64,000 nt of DNA from Undibacterium sp. 5I1 (GCF_034314085.1 NZ_JAVIWI010000001.1:4402001-4466000), one strand, 5' to 3'. Positions 54,865-64,000 are shown, counted from the first letter of the stretch. The notes: generated by a model from the letters alone, not told the origin. Numbers and translations: made by a program.

Positions 54865-54899
54865 AAAAACGCGGATGACGAAATTGTCGCCGCGTTTTT
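54865..54899 (+). terminator. Rho-independent terminator
   Basis: Stem AAAAACGCGG / CCGCGTTTTT with an inner GAC/GTC pair, ending in T5. After the chalcone isomerase-like gene. Confidence 0.85.
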
Positions 54900-55043
54900 G
54901 ATTATTTATACCCGGATAATCACATCCAGATTTTTTCTTAAGCTATCGGGGCAAAAGTTTTGTCTGCTATTTGCTTGTGGGGATATCCGGGTTAGAGTGC
55001 ATTCCCGGTTAGAATGGCGCCTATCGAAAAAGAAAGAAACAGT

Positions 55044-55712
55044 ATGAGCGTCCATGATAAACCGAACCTTACTCCCGAGCAACTTCTCCAAAATAATCGT
55101 CAATGGGCTAATGCTATCGTAGCCAAAGATGCTGGTTTTTTTAAAAAACTAGCAGATCAACAAACCCCGGAATACCTCTGGATAGGTTGTTCTGATAGCC
55201 GCGTCCCGGCCAATGAATTACTGGGATTGTTGCCAGGCGAATTATTTGTTCATAGAAATATCGCTAATGTAGTCGTGCATAGCGATTTGAATTGCCTCTC
55301 CGTATTGCAATTTGCGATTGATGTATTACGCGTTAAGCATATTATTATTTGTGGTCATTATGGTTGCTCAGGCGTGCATGCAGCGTTGACGCGCCGCCGT
55401 GTTGGCCTGGCTGATAACTGGTTGCGCCATGTTCAGGACGTACAGGAAAAACACGAAGCCTACCTAGGTGATGTGTTCACTGAAAAAGAGAAAAGTAATC
55501 GTCTTTGTGAACTCAATGTCATTGAGCAAGTAGTCAATGTTTGCAGAACTAATATCGTTCAGGATGCTTGGGAGCGATCACAGCCATTGACGATTCACGG
55601 TTGGGTATATGGTTTGCAGGACGGCTTATTACGCCAATTGGGTATGACGGTGAGTTCGCCAGAAACCTTATCGGCACATCTTGAAACCAGCCTTGCTCGT
55701 TTTAAATCTTAA
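55044..55712 (+). CDS. can: Beta-class carbonic anhydrase
   Basis: 222 residues from ATG 55044 (the frame from 55014 has no ribosome-binding site). Zinc ligands Cys49, His105 and Cys108 with the catalytic dyad Asp51-Arg53 (GCSDSRVPA, ICGHYGCSGV) identify the beta class. FVHRNIANVV and NVIEQVVNVC are conserved. It hydrates CO2 to bicarbonate in the cytoplasm for carboxylation reactions. Close to E. coli Can in length and motifs. Confidence 0.93.
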   Translation: MSVHDKPNLTPEQLLQNNRQWANAIVAKDAGFFKKLADQQTPEYLWIGCSDSRVPANELLGLLPGELFVHRNIANVVVHSDLNCLSVLQFAIDVLRVKHIIICGHYGCSGVHAALTRRRVGLADNWLRHVQDVQEKHEAYLGDVFTEKEKSNRLCELNVIEQVVNVCRTNIVQDAWERSQPLTIHGWVYGLQDGLLRQLGMTVSSPETLSAHLETSLARFKS

Positions 55713-55784
55713 AACGCACTGATACGTCACTGGTATTGGATGGCTGTGGCACAGAGACTGCCGCAGCCACTCACAAAAGATTAA

Positions 55785-56597
55785 TTAAAAACAATGTTCC
55801 GGCGCAGGAAACGATTTGTCTTTTACCGCACCGACATAAGCCGTTACTGCTGCATCAATCGTCGTTTGCCCATCCATAAAATTCTTGACGAAGCGTGCTT
55901 TGCGTCCGGGGAAAACGCCCAGCAAGTCATGCATAACCAGCACTTGTCCAGAGCAATCTGGGCCAGCACCGATGCCAATGGTGGGGATTGCCAATAGCTC
56001 GGTGACTTCTTGGCCGAGTGCGGCGGGGATCGCTTCCAGTACCAAGAGGCTTGCGCCAGCTGCTTGCAGGCCGAGCGCATCGGATTTGAGCAAATCGGCC
56101 GCGGCACTGGTTTTCCCTTGCACTTTATAGCCACCTAATTGATGCACCGACTGCGGTGTCAGACCTAGATGGGCGCATACCGGGATGGCTCTTTCTGTCA
56201 AAAATTTGATCGTCGGTGCAAGCCAGTCGCCGCCTTCTAGCTTCACCATTTGCGCACCAGCCTGTATCAATTGTACGGCGTTGTTGAAGGCAGATTCTGG
56301 CGTCGCGTAACTGCCAAACGGCATATCGGCGACTAGTAGTGCATTTTTATTGCCACGCGCTACGCTAGCGGTGTGATACGCGATATCTTGAATTGTTACC
56401 GGCAATGTTGAATTATGCCCCTGGCAAACCATGCCAAGTGAATCGCCAACCAACAATATTTCGACACCACAGCGATCCATCAATGCCGCAAAGCTGGCGT
56501 CGTAGCAAGTTAGCATGGTGATTTTATTGCCTTGTTGGGCTTGTATCGCTAGGCTCGGGATGCTGACAGCTTTACGATCTTGCAAATATTCAGCCAA
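55785..56597 (-). CDS. panB: Ketopantoate hydroxymethyltransferase
   Basis: Makes ketopantoate from 2-oxoisovalerate and methylene-tetrahydrofolate, the first committed step of pantothenate/CoA synthesis. 270 residues. [30 protein letters not shown] (metal-binding Asp52), [32 protein letters not shown] and [15 protein letters not shown] are family hallmarks. The start is TTG (56595-56597), supported by GGAGAA four bases upstream. Upstream of it lies a degenerate family-1 repeat. Confidence 0.93.
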   Translation of the reverse strand: MAEYLQDRKAVSIPSLAIQAQQGNKITMLTCYDASFAALMDRCGVEILLVGDSLGMVCQGHNSTLPVTIQDIAYHTASVARGNKNALLVADMPFGSYATPESAFNNAVQLIQAGAQMVKLEGGDWLAPTIKFLTERAIPVCAHLGLTPQSVHQLGGYKVQGKTSAAADLLKSDALGLQAAGASLLVLEAIPAALGQEVTELLAIPTIGIGAGPDCSGQVLVMHDLLGVFPGRKARFVKNFMDGQTTIDAAVTAYVGAVKDKSFPAPEHCF

Positions 56598-56601
56598 AAT
56601 A

Positions 56602-56647
56602 ATTCTCCAATAAATGAGTGATATTAGGCATTTTATGGGGAGTATGC
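56602..56647. repeat. Dispersed MITE-like repeat, family 1, partial copy F
   Basis: Right half only: GAGTGATATTAGGCATTTTATG then GGGAGTATG aligns with the right half of copies B and C. A second GGGGTAGTATG lies at 56709-56720. It is between panB and folK. Confidence 0.5.
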
Positions 56648-56738
56648 CTTTGTTTTGGTAAGTCGTCCATATATTATATGGGCATTAATCCTGCTAATAT
56701 AGGTACTATGGGGTAGTATGTTATTTCAATAAGTTGGT

Positions 56739-57221
56739 TCAAGAAGTTAGCTCAATAATCACCTGCTCTGCAACTACACCAGCGAAATTTTGTGCCGCAC
56801 CTTTACCAGGTATCGTGATTAAAGGACTAATTTGTAACAGCGGCAGCAACACAAATGCCCTCTCTGTCATGCGCGGATGCGGCACTGTTAAAGCATCGGT
56901 ATGGATTTGCTCTAAGCCATACAGTAGCAAATCCAGATCAAGTGTGCGCGGCGCGTTGCGGTAGGGGCGTTCGCGCCCAAATGCCAATTCAATCTGCTGC
57001 AGCGCTAGTAGCAAGTCGGTCGCGCTCAAATCTGTGCGGAGCTCTGCTACGGCGTTGATGTAATCATCACCAGAGGACTCAATTGGCGCAGTCTTAAATA
57101 GACTGGATTGCGCAATTAAAAGGCTGGCAGGCAAATCAGCTAAGTGCAGAATTGCCTGTTCTACGCTACCACGTGCATCACCCAGATTGGCGCCTATGCC
57201 GATGAATGCTTGTGTCGTCAT
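56739..57221 (-). CDS. folK: 6-hydroxymethyl-7,8-dihydropterin pyrophosphokinase
   Basis: 160 residues. AFIGIGANLGDARGSV at the N-terminus, the ALQQIELAFGRERPYRNAPR segment and TLDLDLLLYG (magnesium-binding Asp pair) are HPPK signatures. It pyrophosphorylates the pterin in folate synthesis. It starts 22 bases after pcnB ends, in the hda-HAD-pcnB-folK operon. Confidence 0.94.
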   Translation of the reverse strand: MTTQAFIGIGANLGDARGSVEQAILHLADLPASLLIAQSSLFKTAPIESSGDDYINAVAELRTDLSATDLLLALQQIELAFGRERPYRNAPRTLDLDLLLYGLEQIHTDALTVPHPRMTERAFVLLPLLQISPLITIPGKGAAQNFAGVVAEQVIIELTS

Positions 57222-57243
57222 CTCTGACCTAACAATATAAAGT

Positions 57244-58590
57244 TTATTCTGCTACGGGTTTGCGTGGTGCGCGGCGACGTGGCGGACGCTTTTTCACCAA
57301 TCCGGTGTCTTTCGGTTTAACAGTCAACAAGTGTTCTCGTTGTTCACTATCGCCTTCCATAAATGCCGTCCACCATTCGCCTAATTCTGCATCCAGTTCA
57401 CCCGATGCACAACGCAGTAGCAAGAAATCATAGCCAGCCCGCAGCCTAGGATGTTCTAGCATTTTGTACGGTGTTTTACCTACGCGTTTTTCAAACCGGG
57501 GTTGCATCGCCCAGATGTCGCGCATGTCTGAGCCGATCTTGCGTTGCAGGGCAAGACTATCGGTTTGCTTATTCAGTACGTCGTCTGCTGCGAGGTGCAG
57601 GGCAGGGATGGCAAACTCGCCTGCGGCTTTATAGGCATCCCATTTTTCTACTACCTGATGCCACAGCAAAGAGGCGAACAAAAATCCAGGTGACACGGGT
57701 TTGCCCTGGCGTATGCGTTCATCGGTATTCGCCAGCGCCAGAGTGACAAACCGTTCGCCCATCGGCTGCTCTAACACGACATCTAATAAAGGCATTAAGC
57801 CATGATGCAGACCTGCTTTGCGCAATTGCTGTAAGCATGCCATAGCATGACCGCTCATCAGCAATTTCAACATTTCGTCAAACACCCGTGCTGTTGGTAC
57901 GTTGTTGATCAGGGGCGCCATGACGGGAATCGGCGCGCGGGTTGCCTCATCAATCGTAAATTGTAATTTGGCAGCAAAGCGCACTACACGCAGCATACGC
58001 ACCGGATCTTCACGATAGCGTTCTTCTGGCACGCCAATGATGCGCAGCGTTTTTTTACGGATATCGGCAATCCCGCCGTGGTAATCCAGCACGCTCTGTG
58101 TCGCCGGATCGTAGTACATCGCGTTAATCGTAAAATCGCGCCGTGCGGCGTCTTCAAATTGCTCGCCAAACGTATTGTCACGTAACACACGACCATGTTC
58201 GTCCTTGGGCGCGCTATCAACTGCCGCACCGCGGAAGGTGGTGACTTCCAGTAGGTCTTGTCCAAACATCACATGCACAATTTGAAAGCGCTTGCCGATG
58301 ATAAAAGCACGACGGAACAGACGTTTAACCTGATCTGGTGTGGCGTTGGTGGCAATGTCAAAATCTTTTGGCTTTACACCCAATAACAAGTCGCGGACTG
58401 CACCGCCGACGACAAAAGCCTTAAAGCCATTTTCTTGCAGTGTGGAAGTGACGCGGATCGCGTTGGACGACAACAATTGCGGATCGATGCCATGTTCTTT
58501 TGCATTGAGCACCGTGGGTTTGCGCTTGGCTGCTGCGGCTTCTGCCGGGCTTTTAACGCCCAAGATTTTGCGGATAAATTTCTTGATCAT
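57244..58590 (-). CDS. pcnB: Poly(A) polymerase I
   Basis: Adds poly(A) tails to RNA 3' ends to promote decay. 448 residues. Nucleotidyltransferase motif FVVGGAVRDLLLGVKPKDFD with the catalytic Asp pair (DFDIAT), RRAFIIGKRFQIVHVMFG, RRDFTINAMYYD, and EERYREDPVRMLRVVRFAAK distinguish PAP I from CCA-adding enzymes. The C-terminus is Arg/Lys-rich (KKRPPRRRAPRKP), as usual. It overlaps the HAD gene stop by four bases (ATGA). Confidence 0.93.
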   Translation of the reverse strand: MIKKFIRKILGVKSPAEAAAAKRKPTVLNAKEHGIDPQLLSSNAIRVTSTLQENGFKAFVVGGAVRDLLLGVKPKDFDIATNATPDQVKRLFRRAFIIGKRFQIVHVMFGQDLLEVTTFRGAAVDSAPKDEHGRVLRDNTFGEQFEDAARRDFTINAMYYDPATQSVLDYHGGIADIRKKTLRIIGVPEERYREDPVRMLRVVRFAAKLQFTIDEATRAPIPVMAPLINNVPTARVFDEMLKLLMSGHAMACLQQLRKAGLHHGLMPLLDVVLEQPMGERFVTLALANTDERIRQGKPVSPGFLFASLLWHQVVEKWDAYKAAGEFAIPALHLAADDVLNKQTDSLALQRKIGSDMRDIWAMQPRFEKRVGKTPYKMLEHPRLRAGYDFLLLRCASGELDAELGEWWTAFMEGDSEQREHLLTVKPKDTGLVKKRPPRRRAPRKPVAE

Positions 58591-59264
58591 TGCTCGTCAA
58601 ATAAGTGAATAATCGGCCAGCCTTGGGTTTCGGCATGGGCACGCAGTTTGGTGTTGGGGTTGGTCGCAATCGGATCAGTGACGATGGATAATAAAGGAAT
58701 ATCGTTTTGCGAGTCGCTATAAAAATAGCTGCGTGGAAAATCGTCCAGATGCATGCCTTGTTGCGCTAGCCATTGCTGCAAATGAGTGACTTTACCTGCA
58801 CCAGAAGTTGGTACGCCTAGCAATTTTCCCGTGATATTGCCGGCTGCGTCCAGCTCAGGTTCTGCGGCGATCAAATGTTCTACACCAAAAGCATGTGCGA
58901 TCGGTGCCGTAACAAAGCGATTGGTGGCGGTGATGATGACGACCAGATCATCATCGTCTAAATGGCTTTGTACCAGATCATGCGCAGGCTGTAATAAGGC
59001 TGGACGGATGACCTCATCCATAAATTCTTCATGCATCGCATCTAGTTCAGAGCGCGGAAATTGTGCCAGCGTGCCGAGTGCAAATTCTAGATATTCCACC
59101 GGATCTAAAGTACCTGCCTGATATTGCGCAAAAAATTCGCGATTGCGACGTTCAAAGGCCTTGGCATCGACCGCGCCGGTGCGGGCCAAAAATTGCCCCC
59201 ACTCATAATCCGAATCGATGGGAAGCAGCGTGTGGTCCAGATCAAATAAAGCAATATTGCGCAT
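58587..59264 (-). CDS. HAD-family (subfamily IB) phosphatase
   Basis: 225 residues. DLDHTLLP is HAD motif I (catalytic Asp); VIITATNRF is motif II; the SYFYSDSQNDIPLL region is motif IV. The cap and length fit the PSPase-like IB group of hydrolases that follow hda in betaproteobacteria. The substrate is unknown (a phospho-metabolite such as a phosphoserine or histidinol-phosphate-like compound is possible). It overlaps the pcnB start by four bases and lies 87 bases after hda. Confidence 0.85.
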   Translation of the reverse strand: MRNIALFDLDHTLLPIDSDYEWGQFLARTGAVDAKAFERRNREFFAQYQAGTLDPVEYLEFALGTLAQFPRSELDAMHEEFMDEVIRPALLQPAHDLVQSHLDDDDLVVIITATNRFVTAPIAHAFGVEHLIAAEPELDAAGNITGKLLGVPTSGAGKVTHLQQWLAQQGMHLDDFPRSYFYSDSQNDIPLLSIVTDPIATNPNTKLRAHAETQGWPIIHLFDEQ

Positions 59265-59351
59265 AGTGTTAGGGGAGTGCCTTATTTATTTTGTAGTAAT
59301 ACTGCATGGATATTGTAGCGGCTGAGTAGGCGACAAACTAAGTACATATTA

Positions 59352-60035
59352 TTAATGGTCATACGCCTGCTGTTGTTGCAGTAGTTCCCGCAGCAGCGGT
59401 AGCGTGATTGCCCGCTTGGTCTCCAGCGAATAATGGTCTAACTGATCCAGCATGTCCGTCAGTGACAACATATCACGCCGGTAGTGCGTAATCAGATAGG
59501 GTAAGACGCCGCCTGAAATAACGATCCCTCGTGCCTGAGCAGATCGCTCCAAGGCATCGATTTTATCCTCATCTGTTAAACCATGAACCTGATAAATCAG
59601 GCCCCAGCCTAAACGGGTACGTAAATCATCCCGTACATTCAAAATCATGGGCGGCTGCTTGCCTGCCGCGACTAAAAAACCGTCATGCGCACGTGCTTCA
59701 TTAAATAAGTTGAATGCATCAATTTGCGATTGTGCTGGCAGATTTTCACAGTCATCCAGCAAGTACAAACTGACCTCCGGCGTATGATCAAAGGCGCTGC
59801 CAGGTGCATCAGCACTGATGTAGCGCGCTTGTCCGCTATTCGCCAGCGCATGCAGTAGATGAGTTTTGCCCGCGCCAGCTTCGCCCCACAAATATACAAA
59901 ACGCTCGCCATATTGACTTGCAGTACGGGTAGAAAACAAGCTCAGCAGTTGCGCCAGTTCAGCATTTTGGCCGACGACAAACGTATCTAATGAAGGCGGT
60001 TGTTCCGCATCCAGATCTAGCAGTAATTGCCTCAT
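59352..60035 (-). CDS. hda: DnaA regulatory inactivator Hda
   Basis: 227 residues, homologous to the AAA+ domain of DnaA but without its DNA-binding part. N-terminal clamp-binding QLLLDLD, Walker A GEAGAGKTHLLHAL, Walker B LYLLDDCENL, sensor I and II regions (DDLRTRLGWGL). With the sliding clamp it stimulates DnaA-ATP hydrolysis and limits initiation. Four-base overlap with the permease gene before it. Confidence 0.92.
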   Translation of the reverse strand: MRQLLLDLDAEQPPSLDTFVVGQNAELAQLLSLFSTRTASQYGERFVYLWGEAGAGKTHLLHALANSGQARYISADAPGSAFDHTPEVSLYLLDDCENLPAQSQIDAFNLFNEARAHDGFLVAAGKQPPMILNVRDDLRTRLGWGLIYQVHGLTDEDKIDALERSAQARGIVISGGVLPYLITHYRRDMLSLTDMLDQLDHYSLETKRAITLPLLRELLQQQQAYDH

Positions 60036-61117
60036 GACTGACGATAAACCGAACTATTGAGATAAGCAATGCGCAGGTGTTTGGCCGCTACTGCCAAAAT
60101 TGCCGATGTCGGCAGGGCAACCAGAATGCCGATAAAACCAAATAACTGACCAAATGCTAATAAGGCAAAAATCACTGTCAACGGATGCAGGCCAATACGC
60201 TCACCGACTAAACGCGGTGTCAAAATAAAGCTTTCCAATACTTGACCAACACCATAAATAATTGCGACAGAAATCAAACCGTGAAAACCATCAAATTGTA
60301 AAAATGCACCGATCAAAGCGAGTGCCAGACCCAGCCCAAATCCCAGATACGGGATAAACACTAAAAAGCCAGTAATAATACCAACTGGCAGTGCCAGATC
60401 AAAACCAGCAATCGCCAGCGCACCAGAGTAATAGATCGCCAGCACAACCATCACCATGATCTGACCGCGCAGATATTGCGCCAGAATACTATCTACTTCT
60501 GAGGCACCGGATTTGACGCTGCCGACCCAGCGCCGTGGGATAAAATTTTCCAACCTGTCCATCAAAGGATGCCAGTCAAGCAAAAGATAAAACAATACAA
60601 TCGGTATCAGCATCAAATTGGCGACCATGCCCAATACAGCGGTGCCACCAACGCGGATGGAGGCTAATACTGCCTTGCCAATCTCGTCACCACTGGTGTC
60701 AAGCTGCTTGGTGATCATATCTTTAATGCCAGCACTATCTAATTGAATATGAATGCCCAATTTGCCTAACATCGGGCCTAATAATTCATTCGCTTTATCA
60801 AAAAAACGAGGTATTTGGTCTTGCAACTGCGGTATCTGCTTCTGCAAAATTGGCGTCATCACCAGTACCATTGCCAGTATCAACATGATCACCAACACAA
60901 TCAGCAAAGTCGCCGCTAGTGAACGTGGTAAATGGATGCCTTTTAATTGCAAAGCGCACAGGCGATCTACCCAAGGATTAAGGATATAAGCCAAAATCGC
61001 CGCCACAATAAATGGCATTAAGATTGGCCCCAATAATAAGATCAAAATCAGTAGTGCCAGCCCAAGCACGCACCATAAGGCGGTCTGTTTTTGTTCAGGG
61101 GTAAATGAAAATGACAT
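60032..61117 (-). CDS. AI-2E/PerM-family permease
   Basis: 361 residues from ATG 61117; an upstream ATG at 61168 overlaps the divergent purM promoter region and is less likely. About seven to eight transmembrane helices: [20 protein letters not shown] at the start and [20 protein letters not shown] near the end. The pattern is that of the AI-2E transporter superfamily, and the gene order with hda is common in this bacterial group. The substrate is unknown. It probably heads the hda operon. Confidence 0.85.
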   Translation of the reverse strand: MSFSFTPEQKQTALWCVLGLALLILILLLGPILMPFIVAAILAYILNPWVDRLCALQLKGIHLPRSLAATLLIVLVIMLILAMVLVMTPILQKQIPQLQDQIPRFFDKANELLGPMLGKLGIHIQLDSAGIKDMITKQLDTSGDEIGKAVLASIRVGGTAVLGMVANLMLIPIVLFYLLLDWHPLMDRLENFIPRRWVGSVKSGASEVDSILAQYLRGQIMVMVVLAIYYSGALAIAGFDLALPVGIITGFLVFIPYLGFGLGLALALIGAFLQFDGFHGLISVAIIYGVGQVLESFILTPRLVGERIGLHPLTVIFALLAFGQLFGFIGILVALPTSAILAVAAKHLRIAYLNSSVYRQS

Positions 61118-61327
61118 AGTGGATATAAGTTTCTCTTCAGAAAAAAACTGGGGATGAAACCAGAACATGCCGCAAAAAGTCCAAAAACTAGCTGCGACTC
61201 GGGTCGATTTGTTAAAATAGCGGTTTTTGTTGCAGAAATCTGCTTGAATTTTCTGAAGCGTATTAGAAAATCATCAAATTCAGCAATCCTTCTATTTTAC
61301 CGCCTCACGCCTCTATTGACGACTATC

Positions 61328-62371
61328 ATGAGTACTCCAAGCAATGTTTCCCTTTCTTACCGTGACGCTGGCGTCGATATGGTCGCTGGCGATGCGCTAG
61401 TTGACGCGATTAAGCCTTTCGCCAAACTTACTATGCGCGAAGGCGTCATGGCTGGCATCGGCGGTTTCGGTGCCATGTTCGAAATTAGCAAAAAATACAA
61501 AGAGCCTGTTCTGGTGTCTGGCACCGATGGTGTCGGTACCAAGCTAAAGCTCGCTTTCCACCTGAATCGTCACGACACCGTTGGAATTGATCTGGTCGCC
61601 ATGAGCGTGAACGACATTTTGGTGCAAGGTGCCGAACCTTTATTCTTCCTGGATTATTTCGCCTGCGGCAAACTCGATGTTGCTACCGCGACAGATGTCA
61701 TCAAAGGCATCGCCTTTGGTTGTGAGCAAGCAGGCTGCGCCCTGATCGGTGGCGAAACTGCCGAAATGCCATCCATGTACCCTGAAGGCGAATACGATCT
61801 GGCGGGTTTTGCGGTCGGCGCAGTAGAAAAATCTAAAATCATCGACGGCAGCAAAATTGCTCCCGGCGACGTCATCCTCGGTCTGGCATCGTCCGGTATC
61901 CATTCCAACGGCTTCTCACTGGTACGCAAAATTATCGAAGTTGCTAACCCTGACCTGAATTCGGATTTCCACGGACGTACTCTGGCAGATGCCTTGATGG
62001 CACCGACCCGTATCTACGTCAAACCATTGCTGGCATTGATGGAGAGCATGGAAGTCAAAGGTATGGCGCATATTACCGGCGGTGGCTTGGTAGAAAACGT
62101 CCCTCGCGTGTTAGGAGATAAGTTGACCGCGATCCTTGACAGCAAAGCCTGGGCCATGCCACCACTGTTTACCTGGTTGCAACAACACGGCGGCGTGGCA
62201 GATGCAGAAATGCACCGCGTCTTCAATTGCGGCATCGGCATGGTTGTTATCGTCTCGCAAGAGAATGCGGATACAGCGATGGCGCAACTGCTTGCCGCTG
62301 GCGAAACCGTTTCTCGCATCGGTACCATTCGCGCCCGCGAAGGCGATGAGCATCAGACGATCGTGGTGTAA
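61328..62371 (+). CDS. purM: Phosphoribosylformylglycinamidine cyclo-ligase
   Basis: 347 residues from ATG 61328, the usual PurM length; the frame is open further upstream to 61154 without support. [75 protein letters not shown] and [16 protein letters not shown] are the AIR synthetase signatures. It closes the imidazole ring in purine synthesis, using ATP. Divergent from the permease gene. Confidence 0.95.
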   Translation: MSTPSNVSLSYRDAGVDMVAGDALVDAIKPFAKLTMREGVMAGIGGFGAMFEISKKYKEPVLVSGTDGVGTKLKLAFHLNRHDTVGIDLVAMSVNDILVQGAEPLFFLDYFACGKLDVATATDVIKGIAFGCEQAGCALIGGETAEMPSMYPEGEYDLAGFAVGAVEKSKIIDGSKIAPGDVILGLASSGIHSNGFSLVRKIIEVANPDLNSDFHGRTLADALMAPTRIYVKPLLALMESMEVKGMAHITGGGLVENVPRVLGDKLTAILDSKAWAMPPLFTWLQQHGGVADAEMHRVFNCGIGMVVIVSQENADTAMAQLLAAGETVSRIGTIRAREGDEHQTIVV

Positions 62372-62433
62372 GCTTGATATCAACTTAGTACCGATGATGA
62401 TCTGTCAGTTTAATACTGGTAGAGAGTATTTTT

Positions 62434-62462
62434 AAAAGGTGCAGGTATATCCTGCACCTTTT
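62434..62462 (+). terminator. Rho-independent terminator after purM
   Basis: Stem AAAAGGTGCAGG / CCTGCACCTTTT with a 5-base loop. Confidence 0.9.
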
Positions 62463-62484
62463 GTCTATTTGGCCTCCAAAAGAT

Positions 62485-62494
62485 GGGAGTATAT
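62485..62494. repeat. Family-1 repeat end (solo)
   Basis: GGGAGTATAT followed by TTTTATT, the right-end sequence of family 1 without the rest. Located between purM and the methyltransferase gene. Confidence 0.4.
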
Positions 62495-62546
62495 TTTTAT
62501 TCGACACGGATTCTTTATTTAATCGATACTCTTGAGTTCATCTCGT

Positions 62547-62577
62547 CTTGCCGGGATAATTTTGCGTAAGCCCTATC
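62547..62577. repeat. Dispersed repeat, family 2, left-half copy (inverted)
   Basis: Read on the minus strand it starts ATAGGGCTTACGCAAAAT and continues TATCCCGGC, matching 26 of 30 bases of the left end at 2704-2733. Confidence 0.65.
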
Positions 62578-62607
62578 AATAACAAAACCAAATCACAAAA
62601 TCATCCA

Positions 62608-63417
62608 ATGAATCCTATCTCAGACACAGCGTTTTATACCTGCGGCGTACGTGCTCAGGATGCTCAATCAGCACAGCCTTTATGTGGCGACGCGTATGCG
62701 CATTTATTTATGACGGATCACGGAAATACGATTTTTGACCAGCTTAAAACCGATGTCAGACCCAATCAGAGTATTGCGGTACGGCATAGGATGATTGACG
62801 ATTTTTTGCGTGAGCGTTTAGCTCAACAGCCAAAAACGAAAGTGATACTGATCGGCGCGGGGTTTGATGCGCGGGCTTTCAGGCTGGATCACGGACATTG
62901 GTTTGAGATTGATGAGCCACAGGTCATCGAGCATAAAAATACCTGTTTGCCAGTAGCGTCCTGTGCCAATGCCCTAGAGCGTATCGCAATAGATTTTTCG
63001 CAAGAAACCTTGACCAATAAATTGCCAAAAAATGATGGCATGCCGGTCATTATTGTGATGGAAGGTGTGTTTGGATATTTGACCGAGACCCAAATTAAGC
63101 AAACCTTGCAGGCATTGCGTGCAGCATATCCAAAACATAGTTTGATGTGCGATTTGATGAGCAAACATTTCATCCAAAAGACGGGCAAGAAGCTCACAGA
63201 CAGGATAGAAAAGTTGGGCGCAAAATTCCGGTTTTTCCCGGAGAATCCTAAAGATATTTTTGAGCGTTGCGGCTACCAGCATGCGACCAGCGAATCCATC
63301 GTGGAAGAAACTTTGATAGTGCAAAAACAGCGCTTCCCTTTGTTTTTATTGCGGACATTTTTCAAGCGCATTATGCACGGTTACACGATGAACTTGTTTG
63401 AAGCGAAAGTGCACTAG
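62608..63417 (+). CDS. Class I SAM-dependent methyltransferase (LCMT/PPM1-like)
   Basis: 269 residues. Glycine-rich SAM motif VILIGAGFDARAFRL, the acidic end of strand 2 in WFEIDEPQVIEHK, and VIVMEGVFGYLTETQIKQTL are typical of the leucine carboxyl methyltransferase-like family (putative SAM methyltransferases with a TTN or RHR N-terminal pattern; here IAVRHRMIDDFL). Targets in bacteria are mostly unknown. It stands alone with a good terminator. Confidence 0.82.
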   Translation: MNPISDTAFYTCGVRAQDAQSAQPLCGDAYAHLFMTDHGNTIFDQLKTDVRPNQSIAVRHRMIDDFLRERLAQQPKTKVILIGAGFDARAFRLDHGHWFEIDEPQVIEHKNTCLPVASCANALERIAIDFSQETLTNKLPKNDGMPVIIVMEGVFGYLTETQIKQTLQALRAAYPKHSLMCDLMSKHFIQKTGKKLTDRIEKLGAKFRFFPENPKDIFERCGYQHATSESIVEETLIVQKQRFPLFLLRTFFKRIMHGYTMNLFEAKVH

Positions 63418-63490
63418 CGCTAAACCGGAGACAGATTCAAAACAACACAACACCAAAGACAGCGCTGGAATAAAAAGTAACTTCAAAAAA

Positions 63491-63529
63491 AAATCGGCAT
63501 CCGTGTCACACGCGATGCCGATTTTTTTT
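63491..63529 (+). terminator. Rho-independent terminator
   Basis: Stem AAATCGGCATC / GATGCCGATTT with an inner CGTG/CACG stem and a run of eight T. Confidence 0.9.
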
Positions 63530-63691
63530 ACGATCTGGGGCTTAGTAAGCTTATCTCATGCTGGACGACATAATCAGATTCCAGTCGTTGTGGGTATAAA
63601 TACGGCATTAATACACTACGAATACAAAGCTGTTTTGAATCTCCTTAATGAAGATTAAAATTCAGCAAATTTAAATTCAACAGATTTAAAA

Positions 63692-63949
63692 CTAAGCACT
63701 CACGTTGATCACTTGCCCGATTTTTTGCCCGTCCGTATTCACAGAAGGGCTTGGCGGTGGTGGCGCTTGATTTTGAGTTTGTGCTTGAGCCTGAATTTGA
63801 GCTTGTGCCTGCGCTTGTGCAGTTGCCTTGACGTTATCGTCATTACTGGTTTTGGTGTTGTCTGGCTTTTGTGCCTGCAACTGATCCGTAGGACGCGGAG
63901 TAACCGGCGTTGGGGTAGTTGTGCTGCTGCTGACTGAACTAACGCTCAT
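63692..63949 (-). CDS. Low-complexity Ala/Gln-repeat small protein
   Basis: 85 residues. Ser/Thr/Pro-rich N-terminus (VSSVSSSTTTPTPVTPRPTD), a run of alternating Ala-Gln (~43-62), a Pro-rich stretch and a C-terminal DGQKIGQVINVSA. No signal peptide. AGAGAAAG lies upstream of the ATG. The strict AQ periodicity comes from repeated six-base units and may vary in length between strains. Function unknown. Confidence 0.5.
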   Translation of the reverse strand: MSVSSVSSSTTTPTPVTPRPTDQLQAQKPDNTKTSNDDNVKATAQAQAQAQIQAQAQTQNQAPPPPSPSVNTDGQKIGQVINVSA

Positions 63950-64000
63950 GATGAACTTTCTCTATTGTTAAGCGTGGTGGATATTATTTTGTTAAATTAG

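Noticed and set aside
63398..63658. 86-codon frame after the methyltransferase
   Set aside because: It spans a strong rho-independent terminator and overlaps the previous stop; composition is not protein-like.
1..64000. CRISPR arrays, tRNA and rRNA genes
   Set aside because: No regularly spaced repeats, no GGTTCGAATCC-type arms in cloverleaf context and no rRNA-like sequence were noticed on either strand.

Overview
The window looks like a chromosomal segment of a betaproteobacterium of the order Burkholderiales, most likely an Oxalobacteraceae member of the Undibacterium type. This is inferred from gene content and order: a purM / PerM-like permease / hda / HAD phosphatase / pcnB / folK / panB block, a grpE-dnaK-dnaJ block, a B12-dependent ribonucleotide reductase and Gram-negative LPS genes. 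No rRNA, tRNA or CRISPR was recognised.

Layout. 1-5 kb: the end of an AI-2E/PerM-type permease, a PHB-depolymerase-family esterase, a catalase-like protein and three tiny unrecognised genes. 5.7-23.6 kb: a nearly contiguous arabinan/L-arabinose locus. It holds two exported GH43 endo-arabinanases, a TonB-dependent receptor, a GPH-type sugar symporter, a cytoplasmic GH43 arabinofuranosidase, a mutarotase and a full non-phosphorylating oxidative pathway (sugar 1-dehydrogenase, lactonase, arabonate dehydratase, FAH-type AraD1 protein, 2-oxoglutarate semialdehyde dehydrogenase), plus an aldo-keto reductase and a LysR regulator. Three transcription units in it start with the same promoter-proximal motif. 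23.6-28.4 kb: accessory region with small genes, and an IS30-family element whose 3-bp target duplication and terminal repeats are visible and which interrupts a small secreted-protein gene after codon 4.

28.4-49 kb: nrdJ, waaA, a DMT exporter, then a surface polysaccharide region. It contains waaC, phosphomannomutase, a WbpM / PglC-like / WbpV-like trio (suggesting a QuiNAc-type initiating sugar), three or four GT2 glycosyltransferases, a Wzx flippase and rmlBACD. rmlD is frameshifted at an A7 tract. No polymerase (Wzy) or chain-length regulator is visible. 49.5-54 kb: grpE-dnaK-dnaJ with two near-consensus sigma-32 promoters, one nested inside the grpE terminator. 54-64 kb: a chalcone-isomerase-like protein, a carbonic anhydrase, panB, the folK-pcnB-HAD-hda-permease operon, purM, a methyltransferase and a low-complexity small protein.

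Two families of short dispersed repeats run through the intergenic spaces. One is about 85 bp with ends ATATACTCCCC / GGGGAGTATAT (five full or near-full copies plus partial ones). The other is about 70 bp with ends like ACAGGACTTACG (one full and two partial copies). Both look like non-autonomous MITE-like elements. Function calls come from reading the proteins; no database search was possible.
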